A stretch of 23,539 nt of DNA from assembly GCA_900553415.1 (NCBI GenBank), contig USDH01000007.1, positions 1-23,539 on the forward strand. Reading direction: 5' to 3'. The stretch comes from an uncultured Collinsella sp. Lineage in GTDB: Bacteria; Actinomycetota; Coriobacteriia; Coriobacteriales; Coriobacteriaceae. This document shows positions 13,682 to 20,904 of the stretch, in pieces. Both the position numbers and the translations under genes were made by a program. Below the pieces are notes generated by a model. The model was not told the DNA's origin. It made no database searches and saw only the letters and a list, made by a program, of their open reading frames with translations. Positions within the stretch are counted from its first letter, which is position 1, and each line of letters opens with the position of its first letter.

Positions 13682-14815
13682 TTAGATGCGGTTCATCTGA
13701 GCGGCGACTTTGTTGTACCAGTCCTGCCACGTGGGCGGGCAGTACTTTTTGGCAGCTGCCGGGGTAAGGGTGGAGCCGTAGTTGGCGCCCAGATAGGCAA
13801 CGTGAGCGGAGATGCCCTCGCTCCAGCTGCCAAAGCTGCGCCAACCGCCGCCACGGGCGCTCCAGCCCCAGGCGTTGTAAGAATTGGCGCAATAAGCACC
13901 CTTGGTGCTCTCGATGCAGGCGATGGCGGGGGACCAACGGGGGTCGACACCGGTATTCCAAGCGGCGACGGCAAAGTTGTAGCCCTGGCCTGCCATGGGG
14001 GAGCCGGCGAGATAATTGTCGATGCGGCCCGTCCACTCATTAATGAACGAATCGTAATCGGAGCTACCGGTATTGGCGTTGTTCACCGTGGTGTCGATGG
14101 TGGTGTTGGTGTTGGTGGCCTGGCTGCTGGAATTGCTGCCGCTTACGCCTTCGCCCGAGAGCTTCTCGGCGGCAGCGGCCTTATCGGCCTCAAGCTTGGC
14201 AAGCTCGGCGGCATTTTCCTGCTCGGCTTTTGCCTGTGCCTCGCTGCGGAGCTGCTGGGCCTGCGCCAGCGCATCCTCGGCGTTTTTCTGCTCCGCCTCA
14301 AGCTGAGACTTGGCCTGCTGGAGCTCGGCCTTGTTCTGCTCGAGTTCGGTTTGCATGTTATTGAGCTCTTCGATCTCGTCGACGCTCGAGCTCGTGATCT
14401 GGTTGGTGTATTTGCAGGTCGTGATGAACTCACCCAGGCTCTGCGCGTTGACCAGGAAGCTCACGATGGGATTGGTGCCCTTCTGATACTTGTACAGATC
14501 GCGCATGGCAGAGCTTGCCTTGGCCTGCTGCTCGGGAAGCTTAGCCTCGATTTCCTCGATGCTTGCCTCATTGGAGTCAATCTGCTTTTGCAGGTCATCG
14601 AGTTTGGTGCGGGCGTCGTTGTAGGCGCTCGTGGCGGCTTCGATCTTCTGCTGGGCTGCGGAAAGCTGGTCCTGCGTTGCCTGCGAGGCGGCATACGCCG
14701 CAACGGGGGAGAGCATCGGTGTGGCCGTCAGCGCAACGGCGAGCGCGGCGCTCGTGATGATACGAGCCGGCTTCGACGCAATGAGCGCTGCGGTGCGATG
14801 ATTCGAATGCTGCAT
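13682..14815 (-). CDS. Secreted coiled-coil peptidoglycan hydrolase
   Basis: The 377-residue protein has a signal peptide ending near Ala43 (LSPVAAYA then ASQ) and a long coiled coil (about 45-220; LSAAQQKIEAATSAY and many AEQEK-type heptads), like the PcsB/CwlO group. A Ser/Thr/Asn-rich linker (about 224-252) leads to a C-terminal lysozyme-like domain (about 255-377). That domain reads NFAVAAWNTGVDPRWSPAIA then CIESTKGAYC, with Glu302 the probable catalytic acid, and NAWGWSARGGGWRSFGSW. It probably cleaves glycan strands during cell separation, with the coiled coil controlling access. ATG 14815 follows AGAGGGA. An upstream TTG at 14830 is a less likely start. Its 5' region holds several palindromes shared with the divergent ligase gene. 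Confidence 0.82.
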   Translation of the reverse strand: MQHSNHRTAALIASKPARIITSAALAVALTATPMLSPVAAYAASQATQDQLSAAQQKIEAATSAYNDARTKLDDLQKQIDSNEASIEEIEAKLPEQQAKASSAMRDLYKYQKGTNPIVSFLVNAQSLGEFITTCKYTNQITSSSVDEIEELNNMQTELEQNKAELQQAKSQLEAEQKNAEDALAQAQQLRSEAQAKAEQENAAELAKLEADKAAAAEKLSGEGVSGSNSSSQATNTNTTIDTTVNNANTGSSDYDSFINEWTGRIDNYLAGSPMAGQGYNFAVAAWNTGVDPRWSPAIACIESTKGAYCANSYNAWGWSARGGGWRSFGSWSEGISAHVAYLGANYGSTLTPAAAKKYCPPTWQDWYNKVAAQMNRI

Positions 14816-14885
14816 CCAGTCCCTCTGCAATCAATCGTAGGTTATGGTTCGAACGGTATTCTACTACTGCTTTCGACCTCAACTT

Positions 14886-14922
14886 GAACCTTAAAGGTTC
14901 CAAAGGGTCAAGTTGAACTTGA
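14886..14922. promoter_or_regulatory. Tandem 7-1-7 palindromes, probable operator
   Basis: Two perfect odd palindromes occur: GAACCTTAAAGGTTC (14886-14900) and TCAAGTTGAACTTGA (14908-14922). Their centres are 22 bases apart, about two helical turns. A further half-site AACTTGA lies at 14881-14887. They sit between the divergent hydrolase and ligase genes and look like sites for a dimeric regulator, possibly of the MerR class. Confidence 0.5.
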
Positions 14923-14944
14923 GACTTTGGCTTTGACCTGCAGT

Positions 14945-14950
14945 TATGAT
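14945..14950 (+). promoter_or_regulatory. Possible -10 box in the ligase leader
   Basis: TATGAT lies 20 bases after TTGAGA (14919-14924), a spacing typical of MerR-type promoters. A transcript from here would carry the folded leader at 14991-15083 before the ATP-grasp gene. Confidence 0.3.
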
Positions 14951-14990
14951 GAATTGTTGAGAAACCATAGAGTTCAACTTTAACGTTACG

Positions 14991-15083
14991 GGGGCCTGTT
15001 TGAGAGGAGTTCTGGGCTGTAAAAGTTATCTCAACAGGGGTTTGCAGCTACAAGGCCCCATCGCGGTAAATGCGGCCTTTATG
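14991..15083 (+). other. Folded leader with competing hairpins before the ATP-grasp gene
   Basis: CCTGTTTGAGA (14995-15005) pairs with TCTCAACAGG (15029-15038) with one bulge. GGGGCC (14991-14996) can pair with GGCCCC (15054-15059), which is also needed for a terminator-like stem 15052-15061 with 15072-15081. The mutually exclusive pairings resemble an attenuator or a short RNA of about 130 bases. The T-run is weak. Confidence 0.35.
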
Positions 15084-15146
15084 CTGGACGATTACGTTGA
15101 TTGCCATAGATACGGTGGAGCTTTGGGCGCCGGCGGCTTGGCACGC

Positions 15147-15152
15147 TAGAAT
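15147..15152 (+). promoter_or_regulatory. Probable -10 box of the ATP-grasp gene
   Basis: TAGAAT, preceded by GC, lies 57 bases before ATG 15209, with TTGGGC (15123-15128) at an 18-base spacing as a possible -35 box. Confidence 0.45.
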
Positions 15153-15208
15153 AAATCAGTTGCGCAAAGACCGCCCGTTGTGTGGGCAGTTCATGATAGG
15201 AAGTTTCC

Positions 15209-16465
15209 ATGGCATTGCAATTTACAGAGCGCGAGTTCATTCCCGTGCTGCTCGGTGGCGACATCAACGCCTATTCGGTGGCGCGCGCCTTCTACGAGGA
15301 GTACCAGGTCAAGAGTCTGGTCTTTGGCAAGTATCAGACGGGTCCCGCGTACCGCAGCCAGATTATCGACTACACGCCCAACGTGGATATCGACACCATG
15401 CCCGTGATGCTCAAAACCGTCAACGGCATTGCCCAAGCGCATGCCGACAAGACGATTGTCCTTGTGGGTTGTGGCGACAACTATGTCGCTCTCGTGGCTC
15501 AGGCCAAGGACGTTCATGAGCTGGCGGATAACATCGTCGCTCCCTACGCGCCCTACAGCATGCTCGAGCAGTGCCAGAAGAAGGAGATCTTCTACGAGCT
15601 GTGCGAGAAACATGGCGTGCCCTATCCGCACACGTTTACCTTTACCAAGGCGATGCTCAATGCCCAGGGTGGGGCGCCTGCCGAAGTGCTCGACCAGATC
15701 GATTTTCCTTACCCGATGATCCTGAAGCCTTCCGACGGCATCATGTGGTGGCAGCACGAGTTCGAGGGCCAGAAGAAGGCCTATGAGATTGCCGACCGCG
15801 CTGAGTTGGAACAGGTCATTCGCGATTCGTATGCCAGCGGCTACACCGACGATCTGATCTTGCAGGATCGCGTGCCCGGTAACGACGAGTACATGCGCGT
15901 GCTCACCAGCTATTCCGACCGCAACGGCAAGGTCCGCATGATGTGCCTGGGTCATGTGCTGCTCGAGGAGCATCAGCCCCACGGTGTCGGCAACCATGCC
16001 TGTATCATCACCGAGCCCAACGACGAGCTCATGGGCGGCGTGCGCAAGTTGCTCGAGGACCTTCACTTTGTGGGCTATTCCAACTTTGACGTTAAGTACG
16101 ACGAGCGCGACGGCTCGTTTAAGTTCTTCGATTTCAACACGCGCCAAGGCCGCAGCAACTACTATGTCACCAACAGTGGCTTTAACGTTGCCAAGTATGT
16201 GGTGGACGAGTATGTGTTCAACCGCCCGTTTGAGCCGGAGTTTGTGACGGCGCAGGACGAGGCGCTGTGGATGGTCGTCCCCATGGGCGTCGTCGACAAA
16301 TACGTCAAGGATCCCGAGCTGCGCGCTAAGGTGCATCGCCTGGACAAGGAAGGCAAGGGCGTCGACCCTTCGTTTATGAAGGGCGACTTTGTCTTTAACC
16401 GCTGGCTGCGCATGTGGCACACAAAGCTGCGCCACTTTAAGCTGTTCAAGACGTATTACAAGTAG
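15209..16465 (+). CDS. ATP-grasp carboxylate-amine ligase, probable D-aspartate ligase
   Basis: The 418-residue cytoplasmic protein has an N-terminal GDINAYSVAR nucleotide-fold region and a central ATP-grasp domain. In that domain ILKPSDGIMWW (about 171-181) carries the ATP-binding Lys, ILQDRVPGNDEYMRV the adenine-contact region, and FFDFNTRQGRSNYY the metal-binding Asp/Asn. ATP-grasp ligases join a carboxylate to an amine through an acyl-phosphate. The Asp/Glu-racemase gene lies 84 bases downstream, the arrangement of the D-aspartate ligase (Aslfm) and aspartate racemase pair of Enterococcus faecium, in which D-Asp is attached to the peptidoglycan diamino acid. This supports, but does not prove, a D-Asp ligase role. 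ATG 15209 follows AGGAAG. It is probably transcribed from TAGAAT at 15147. Confidence 0.78.
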   Translation: MALQFTEREFIPVLLGGDINAYSVARAFYEEYQVKSLVFGKYQTGPAYRSQIIDYTPNVDIDTMPVMLKTVNGIAQAHADKTIVLVGCGDNYVALVAQAKDVHELADNIVAPYAPYSMLEQCQKKEIFYELCEKHGVPYPHTFTFTKAMLNAQGGAPAEVLDQIDFPYPMILKPSDGIMWWQHEFEGQKKAYEIADRAELEQVIRDSYASGYTDDLILQDRVPGNDEYMRVLTSYSDRNGKVRMMCLGHVLLEEHQPHGVGNHACIITEPNDELMGGVRKLLEDLHFVGYSNFDVKYDERDGSFKFFDFNTRQGRSNYYVTNSGFNVAKYVVDEYVFNRPFEPEFVTAQDEALWMVVPMGVVDKYVKDPELRAKVHRLDKEGKGVDPSFMKGDFVFNRWLRMWHTKLRHFKLFKTYYK

Positions 16466-16474
16466 ATGAGTGCG

Positions 16475-16504
16475 GCGCCCGTCCGGTTTACATCGGGCGG
16501 GCGC
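16475..16504 (+). other. GC-rich hairpin between ligase and racemase genes
   Basis: An 11-bp stem (16475-16485 and 16494-16504, one T-G wobble) encloses GTTTACAT. It starts nine bases after the ligase stop codon and has no T-run, so it may be a weak terminator or an mRNA 3' barrier. TATGAT begins four bases later. Confidence 0.5.
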
Positions 16505-16507
16505 GGG

Positions 16508-16513
16508 TATGAT
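16508..16513 (+). promoter_or_regulatory. Possible -10 box of the racemase gene
   Basis: TATGAT lies 37 bases before ATG 16550. The -35 region is occupied by the hairpin arm and has no good consensus match, so transcription may also come from the ligase promoter. Confidence 0.4.
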
Positions 16514-16549
16514 ACGCGCAATTGCGCAAGCGTCACCAAGGAGGCGGCG

Positions 16550-17296
16550 ATGGAAAAGCTGGGAGTTATCGGCGGCATGGGCGCCGAGGCCACGTCGTAT
16601 TACTACGACCAGGTGGTGCGCCACACGGCTGCTGCCTGCGATCAGGAACATATCGACATGGTGGTGCTCTCCAAGTCGACCATGCCCGACCGCACGCTGG
16701 CCATTAAGACCGGCGAGCATGCCAAGCTGCTGGCGACCATGAAAGAATGTGCCCAGGCACTCGAGTCGCTGGGCTGTGCGCACATTGCCATTCCCTGCAA
16801 CACGTCACACTACTTTTACGACCAGATTCAGTCGTTTACGAAGGTGCCGATTATCCACATGCCGCGCGAGTCGGTTCGCTATGCCCTTGCGGGTGCGGTG
16901 ATGGGGGAGTGCGAGTTCGACCCCAACCTGAGTATGCCGGCCGAGCCGGTGCACAAGATTGGCATCATGGGCACCGACGGAACCGTGGGCGCGGGCGTCT
17001 ACGGCCGCGAATGTAAGGCTGCGGGTGTTGAGGTCGTCTATCCCAGCGAGAAACGTCAGAACGATGTGATGTCGCTTATCTACGATGATGTGAAGGCCGG
17101 ACGTGAGCCCGATATGGATAAGTTCGACCGCGTGATGTGGGAGTTCGCCCGTAGCGGCTGCGACCGCGTCATTCTGGCCTGCACCGAGCTCTCGGTGCTG
17201 CAAAAGTACCGAGAGATGCCCGAGATCACCCTCGACGCCATGGACGTCCTGGTGCGCGAATCCATCATCCGCAGCGGCGCCCCCTACCGCCTCTAG
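16550..17296 (+). CDS. Aspartate/glutamate racemase family protein
   Basis: The 248-residue cytoplasmic enzyme belongs to the cofactor-independent two-base racemases. VIGGMGAEATSYYYDQ (6-21) is the opening motif, IPCNTSHY carries catalytic Cys83 and ILACTELS catalytic Cys211. Both cysteines are present, as needed for racemisation of aspartate or glutamate. The motif set and the ATP-grasp neighbour favour aspartate, giving D-Asp for the cell wall. MurI-type glutamate racemase is the main alternative. ATG 16550 has AAGGAGG in an ideal position. A longer open frame back to 16466 lacks a ribosome site. Confidence 0.87.
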   Translation: MEKLGVIGGMGAEATSYYYDQVVRHTAAACDQEHIDMVVLSKSTMPDRTLAIKTGEHAKLLATMKECAQALESLGCAHIAIPCNTSHYFYDQIQSFTKVPIIHMPRESVRYALAGAVMGECEFDPNLSMPAEPVHKIGIMGTDGTVGAGVYGRECKAAGVEVVYPSEKRQNDVMSLIYDDVKAGREPDMDKFDRVMWEFARSGCDRVILACTELSVLQKYREMPEITLDAMDVLVRESIIRSGAPYRL

Positions 17297-17299
17297 CTT

Positions 17300-17346
17300 C
17301 CGACCTGCCAAAAAGGGACAGGTTTATTTTGGTAGGTTTTATCTGG
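17300..17346 (+). repeat. Left arm of a long inverted repeat (GGGACAG family)
   Basis: This arm pairs with 17449-17491 over about 43 bases, with one substitution and a four-base insertion. Its core is GGGACAGGTTTATTTTGG. It starts three bases after the racemase stop codon. Confidence 0.85.
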
Positions 17347-17355
17347 TGAAACAGT

Positions 17356-17395
17356 AAAGGCCTCGGCTCGTTTGGTGCGAGCCGGGGCCTTTTGC
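17356..17395. terminator. Bidirectional terminator inside the inverted repeat
   Basis: A 15-bp stem (17356-17370 and 17378-17392, one T-G wobble) with loop TTTGGTG is followed by T on the plus strand and by TTTACTG on the minus strand. It can end the racemase (+) and ecfT (-) transcripts. Confidence 0.88.
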
Positions 17396-17448
17396 GTTTG
17401 ATTGCTGCTATCGCGCAGCGGAGCTTAAAGGGCAAGCTTGACGTTTGC

Positions 17449-17491
17449 CCAGATAAAACCGACCAAAATAAACCTGTCCCTTTTTGGTCGG
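17449..17491 (-). repeat. Right arm of the long inverted repeat
   Basis: This is the inverted partner of 17300-17346. CCGACCAAAA and TTTTGGTCGG at its ends can themselves pair, leaving a loop of AACCTGTCCC type. It ends directly at the ecfT stop codon. Confidence 0.85.
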
Positions 17492-18238
17492 TTAGAACAG
17501 GAAGCCGATGGCGATGAGGGCGATGCTGACGATGAGCACGGCGATGTCCAGGCCCTTGATGGGGTAGCGCTTGTACGAGCTGGCGCGTGTACGCAGATAG
17601 AAGCCGCGCTGTTCTGCGGCAAGCGCGGTGGCATCGGTCTTGCCCACGCTCGAGATGAGCAGTGGCACGCACAGTGGCAGCATGAGCTTAAGCTTCTTGA
17701 TGGGGTTCTTGGTGTCGTACTCGACGCCGCGTGCGGTCTGCGCCTCCATGATGGCGTTCATCTCCTGACCAAATACCGGCACAAAGCGCAGCGCCGTGGT
17801 AAAGGTGAAGGCATAGCGATACGGCACGTGCAGCACCTCGACGCAGGCGTTGGCAAGGTCGTTGAGCTTGGTCACCATGAGCATGAGGATGAGTGGTAAC
17901 GCCACGCCCAGCAGGCGCAGGCAGGCCTTCGATCCTGTGATGAGGCCCGTGTCGGTGATAAAGCCCCACACCACGTTGCCATCGCGCATAAAGGCCAGCT
18001 GGAGCACCAGCATGATAAGCGCGAGCGGGATCAGCAACTTGAGCAGCGAGAACAGACGGTCGACGACGCCGGCATAGGCACCCAGCGCAAGGGTGAGTGC
18101 CAAAAAGCCCAGCAGCGCTACGTAGGTGTCGGACAAGAAGATGCCGACGATGATGGCGGCGGCGAGGCCCAGTTTGACGACGGGGTTCAGGCGATGCAGT
18201 AGCGTATCGCCCGGCATGTAGTCGATGACGTTAACCAC
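17492..18238 (-). CDS. ecfT: ECF transporter T component
   Basis: The 248-residue membrane protein is the energy-coupling T subunit of an ECF vitamin/amino-acid importer. YMPGDTLLHRLNPVVKL matches the N-terminal EcfT/CbiQ motif (PGDSxLHxLDPR). Several hydrophobic spans follow (AAAIIVGIFL, GFLALTLALGAY, LIPLALIMLVLQL, LALPLILMLM-like). FTTALRFVPVFGQEMNAIMEAQTARGV is the coupling-helix region that contacts the ATPases. GTG 18238 is chosen because it has AAGGAG ten bases upstream and overlaps the ATPase stop by eight bases. ATG 18271 would overlap by 41 bases and add 11 residues. It is the last gene of the tryptophan-type ECF operon. Confidence 0.88.
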   Translation of the reverse strand: MVNVIDYMPGDTLLHRLNPVVKLGLAAAIIVGIFLSDTYVALLGFLALTLALGAYAGVVDRLFSLLKLLIPLALIMLVLQLAFMRDGNVVWGFITDTGLITGSKACLRLLGVALPLILMLMVTKLNDLANACVEVLHVPYRYAFTFTTALRFVPVFGQEMNAIMEAQTARGVEYDTKNPIKKLKLMLPLCVPLLISSVGKTDATALAAEQRGFYLRTRASSYKRYPIKGLDIAVLIVSIALIAIGFLF

Positions 18239-19982
18239 GGTGGACCATCTCCTTGGTAATTCGAACGACATCGGTGACCTCGCTCACCTGCGCAAAAGCG
18301 GGCGAGACGGAAGATGCCAGACGGCGCGAGAGTTCAATAACCTGGGGAGGCTCCACGTAGGCACGCCGCATGAGATCGATGTTCGAGAATAGCTCGTGCG
18401 TGCGGCCGCGGTCGAGGATGCGACCGTCGGCCATTACCACAATGCGCTCGGCAAAATCCGAGACGACTTCCATATCGTGGCAGACCATGATAACGGCGCA
18501 ACCGCGCTCGGCCATGGTGCGCACCGTTTCCATGACGGTCATGCACTCGCGGTAATCAAGGCCGCTCGTGGGCTCGTCGAGCACGACGATCTTGGGCTCT
18601 ACGACCACGACAGAGGCGAGTGCCACCATCTGGCGCTGACCGCGCGAAAGCGAGAAGGGTGCCTCATCGGCAGGCAGGCCAAAGCGGTCGATAACGAGTC
18701 GAGCGCGACGCAGAGCCTCGGCACGGTCGATGCCGGTAAGCTCCAGGCCAAAGGCGACCTCGTCGAGCACGGTGTCCTTGCAGATCTGGCGGTCGGGGTT
18801 TTGGAAGAGGGTCGCGACCTCGCGAGCGATGCGGCTCGTGGGAACGGCTGCGGTATCCAGTCCCGTGACGCGCACGCTGCCCGAGGCGGGCTTAAGCAGG
18901 CCTGTGAGCAGCTTGGTGAGCGTGGTCTTGCCGGCACCGTTTTGGCCGACGATGCCCACGAGCTCGCCGGGATAGAGCGTCAGGTTGAGGTCGTGTACGG
19001 CGGCGCCGCCATTGGGATAGGCAAACTCAACATGGTCGAAGGTGAGTACGGGTTCGGCGTCCTTGGCATGAGGGCGCAACGACGGTGCATGCGGGGAGCC
19101 GGCGGGCGCCTGGGCTTCGCTGGCCGCGCGTGCGGGGTCGACGATGCCCGAAATCAGGCGCTCGGCCTCATCGACATCCAAGCAAGGGGTACCGCTTACC
19201 AGGCCATCGGCCTCGAGGCTATTGAAGATACGCGTGACGCGAGGGCAGTCGACGCCGATGGCACGGAGCTCGTCGGTATGCGCGAAGACCTCGTGTGGTT
19301 CGCCCTGCAGCGCGATTTCGCCATGGTTGAGCACGAGCACGCGGTTGCAGTACTCCGAGAGCAGGGCGACCTTTTGCTCAACGACGACGATGGTGATTCC
19401 AAGTGCGCGGTTTGCCTCACGCAGCGTCTCGAAGACCAGCGTGGAGCTGGCAGGGTCGAGTGCCGCGGTGGGCTCGTCGAGAACCAAGACGCGCGGACGC
19501 ATGGCGAGGATGGCGGCGATGGCTACCTTTTGCTTCTGTCCGCCCGAGAGGGTGGCGATCTCGCGGTCGCGCAGGTCGCTGATGCCGACGGTCTCGAGCG
19601 TTTCGCTCACGCGCTGCTCGATCTGGTCATGGGGGACGCCAAAGTTCTCGAGGCCAAAGAGCATCTCGTCCTCGACGACCGAAGCGACCATCTGCGTGTC
19701 GATATCCTGCAGCACACTGCCGACGATTTGCGATACGTCGGTGAGCGAGGCTTCGCAGGTGTCGTGGCCGTCAACCATGACGGACCCAAAGAACGTGCCG
19801 GTGTAGTGGTGGGGCACGGCACCCGACAGACAGGCGGCAAGCGTGGACTTACCGGCGCCCGAGGGCCCGATGATGCCGATGAAATCTCCCTTGTTCACGC
19901 CGAGTGAGATGTGGCTGAGCGCCTGCTCGGTCTGCGTGCCATAGGAGAACGAGACATCGTCGACGTTGATGATCGTTTCCAT
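18231..19982 (-). CDS. ECF transporter fused double ATPase (EcfA1-EcfA2)
   Basis: This 583-residue peripheral membrane protein fuses two ABC ATPases. The first half has GPSGAGKST (39-47) as Walker A, LSGGQKQ (about 145-151) as the signature, and VLVLDEPTAAL as Walker B. The second half begins near residue 315 (PVLTFDHVEFAYPNGG) and has GQNGAGKTT, a less canonical LSRGQRQ signature, and IVVLDEPTSGLD. A Pro/Ala-rich linker (about 285-310) joins them. Together with EcfT it forms the energy module and drives import by an S component. Fused A1-A2 proteins are known in Actinobacteria. ATG 19982 has AAAGG upstream. The gene overlaps ecfT by eight bases and follows the S gene after a 205-base gap. 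Confidence 0.92.
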   Translation of the reverse strand: METIINVDDVSFSYGTQTEQALSHISLGVNKGDFIGIIGPSGAGKSTLAACLSGAVPHHYTGTFFGSVMVDGHDTCEASLTDVSQIVGSVLQDIDTQMVASVVEDEMLFGLENFGVPHDQIEQRVSETLETVGISDLRDREIATLSGGQKQKVAIAAILAMRPRVLVLDEPTAALDPASSTLVFETLREANRALGITIVVVEQKVALLSEYCNRVLVLNHGEIALQGEPHEVFAHTDELRAIGVDCPRVTRIFNSLEADGLVSGTPCLDVDEAERLISGIVDPARAASEAQAPAGSPHAPSLRPHAKDAEPVLTFDHVEFAYPNGGAAVHDLNLTLYPGELVGIVGQNGAGKTTLTKLLTGLLKPASGSVRVTGLDTAAVPTSRIAREVATLFQNPDRQICKDTVLDEVAFGLELTGIDRAEALRRARLVIDRFGLPADEAPFSLSRGQRQMVALASVVVVEPKIVVLDEPTSGLDYRECMTVMETVRTMAERGCAVIMVCHDMEVVSDFAERIVVMADGRILDRGRTHELFSNIDLMRRAYVEPPQVIELSRRLASSVSPAFAQVSEVTDVVRITKEMVHRG

Positions 19983-20003
19983 GGATACCTTTCATAGTCA
20001 TTG

Positions 20004-20070
20004 GGGACAGTCTTAAATGACCAGTTGTTTAAGACCGTCCCAAAAAAGCTCGTTGTTTGGGACGGTCTTT
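20004..20070. repeat. Three alternating GGGAC(A/G)GTCTT units
   Basis: Unit 1 (+) 20004-20017 GGGACAGTCTTAAA, unit 2 (-) 20028-20041, and unit 3 (+) 20056-20070. Units 2 and 3 form a perfect 14-bp stem (20031-20044 with 20056-20069), and units 1 and 2 pair with one mismatch. The group lies between the S gene and the ATPase gene of one operon. No T-run follows. Confidence 0.75.
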
Positions 20071-20088
20071 GGTGGTGAAGCACGGAGA

Positions 20089-20181
20089 CGGCTTTACGAG
20101 GGGCCCCAGGTTGGCGCGAAAGAGGAGCGAAGCGTACTTGGGTACGCGAGCGACGAATGAACGGGGTGGCTCGTAAAGCCG
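20089..20181 (+). other. Structured intergenic element, copy B
   Basis: The outer arms are CGGCTTTACGAG (20089-20100) and CTCGTAAAGCCG (20170-20181), a perfect 12-bp match. CCCC and GGGG pair inside them, and the inner hairpin is GCGTAC TTGG GTACGC (20132-20147). The unpaired strings GCGAAAGAGGAG (20116-20127) and CGACGAATGAACG (20151-20163) match copy A (5271-5368). The stems themselves differ in sequence. It lies seven bases beyond the S-component stop codon. Confidence 0.6.
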
Positions 20182-20187
20182 AGCGGG

Positions 20188-20760
20188 TTAGTTGAGCCTA
20201 AGGGCCTTCTGGATGGGCAGGTAGAGGGCGCCGACCAGAATGGCGTTAAAGACGGCGGTCATGGCGACGACGGGCAGCATGGCGGCGGCGAGCTCGCCAA
20301 CCACGCCGAGCATGGCCATCTTGATGACCATGAAGATAACGCCGGAGACAAAGGTGGTCAGGAAGGTTGCGACAATGGCGATGGCGGGCTTGACCTGACC
20401 GTTCTTGCCGGCGCCGTTGACGATGCCGGCCATGAGCATGGCGGCGATGCCCTCGGCGGCAAAATCGATGAACGGCGAAGTGGTGGTGATCTGGATTACG
20501 GCAGCCGAGATGAGGCCAATGACGAGCGCCTGGCCGATGTTGGGGCGAACGACCAGGATGGTGAGGCAGAAGGCCGAGATGATGAACTCGGGGCTGATCA
20601 TGCCGCCCGAGATGCCCGAGATTGCCTTGCCGACGGTGAAGTTGAGGATGAAGCCGGCGGCGAGCAGGATGGCGAGCAGGACGAGGGCGCGGACATCGAG
20701 TTTGCCGCGGTCGGCGGTCTGGACGGTGCGGGGCTGGGTGGCGGTGGTGTTCTGAGACAT
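20188..20760 (-). CDS. ECF transporter S component, probable tryptophan-binding subunit
   Basis: The 190-residue hydrophobic protein has about five or six membrane spans (for example VLLAILLAAGFILNF, FIISAFCLTILVV, ALVIGLISAAVI, AIAIVATFLTTFV and VVAMTAVFNAILVG) and the short-loop layout of ECF S components. The S subunit binds the substrate and docks on the EcfT/EcfA module encoded downstream. The gene is preceded by a leader peptide with three consecutive Trp codons and an attenuator, so tryptophan (or an indole precursor) is the likely substrate. That substrate is inferred from regulation; the protein motifs do not show it. ATG 20760 has AAAGGA upstream. Confidence 0.85.
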   Translation of the reverse strand: MSQNTTATQPRTVQTADRGKLDVRALVLLAILLAAGFILNFTVGKAISGISGGMISPEFIISAFCLTILVVRPNIGQALVIGLISAAVIQITTTSPFIDFAAEGIAAMLMAGIVNGAGKNGQVKPAIAIVATFLTTFVSGVIFMVIKMAMLGVVGELAAAMLPVVAMTAVFNAILVGALYLPIQKALRLN

Positions 20761-20805
20761 GGTGAAAATCCTTTCGGAAGGGGATTGCAAGAGAAAAGCG
20801 GAGGC

Positions 20806-20823
20806 GCGTGATGCGAATGCGAT
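20806..20823 (-). other. 3' arm complementary to the Trp-codon region
   Basis: On the transcript this 18-base stretch is complementary, with one mismatch, to 20918-20935, the part of the leader peptide gene that follows the first Trp codons. It lies beyond the terminator and just before the S-gene ribosome site. Confidence 0.7.
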
Positions 20824-20836
20824 TGGGCTCGAGATA

Positions 20837-20870
20837 GAAAAAGGCCCCCGGTCGAAACCGGAGGCCTTCC
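20837..20870 (-). terminator. Attenuator terminator before the S component
   Basis: On the minus strand, AAGGCCTCCGGT pairs with ACCGGGGGCCTT (two G-T type pairs) around TTCG, followed by TTTC. It lies between the Trp leader peptide and the S gene, the position expected of a transcription attenuator. Confidence 0.85.
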
Positions 20871-20904
20871 AATCACCTAGAGCGCAAAAACAGGCGTGAG
20901 GGAC

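Noticed and set aside
15191..16783. Minus-strand open frame opposite the ATP-grasp gene
   Set aside because: No ribosome site, no domain, and it also spans an intergenic hairpin and promoter.
18396..19907. Long open frame opposite the fused ECF ATPase
   Set aside because: It has no domain, starts without an SD and opposes a gene with two complete sets of ABC motifs.
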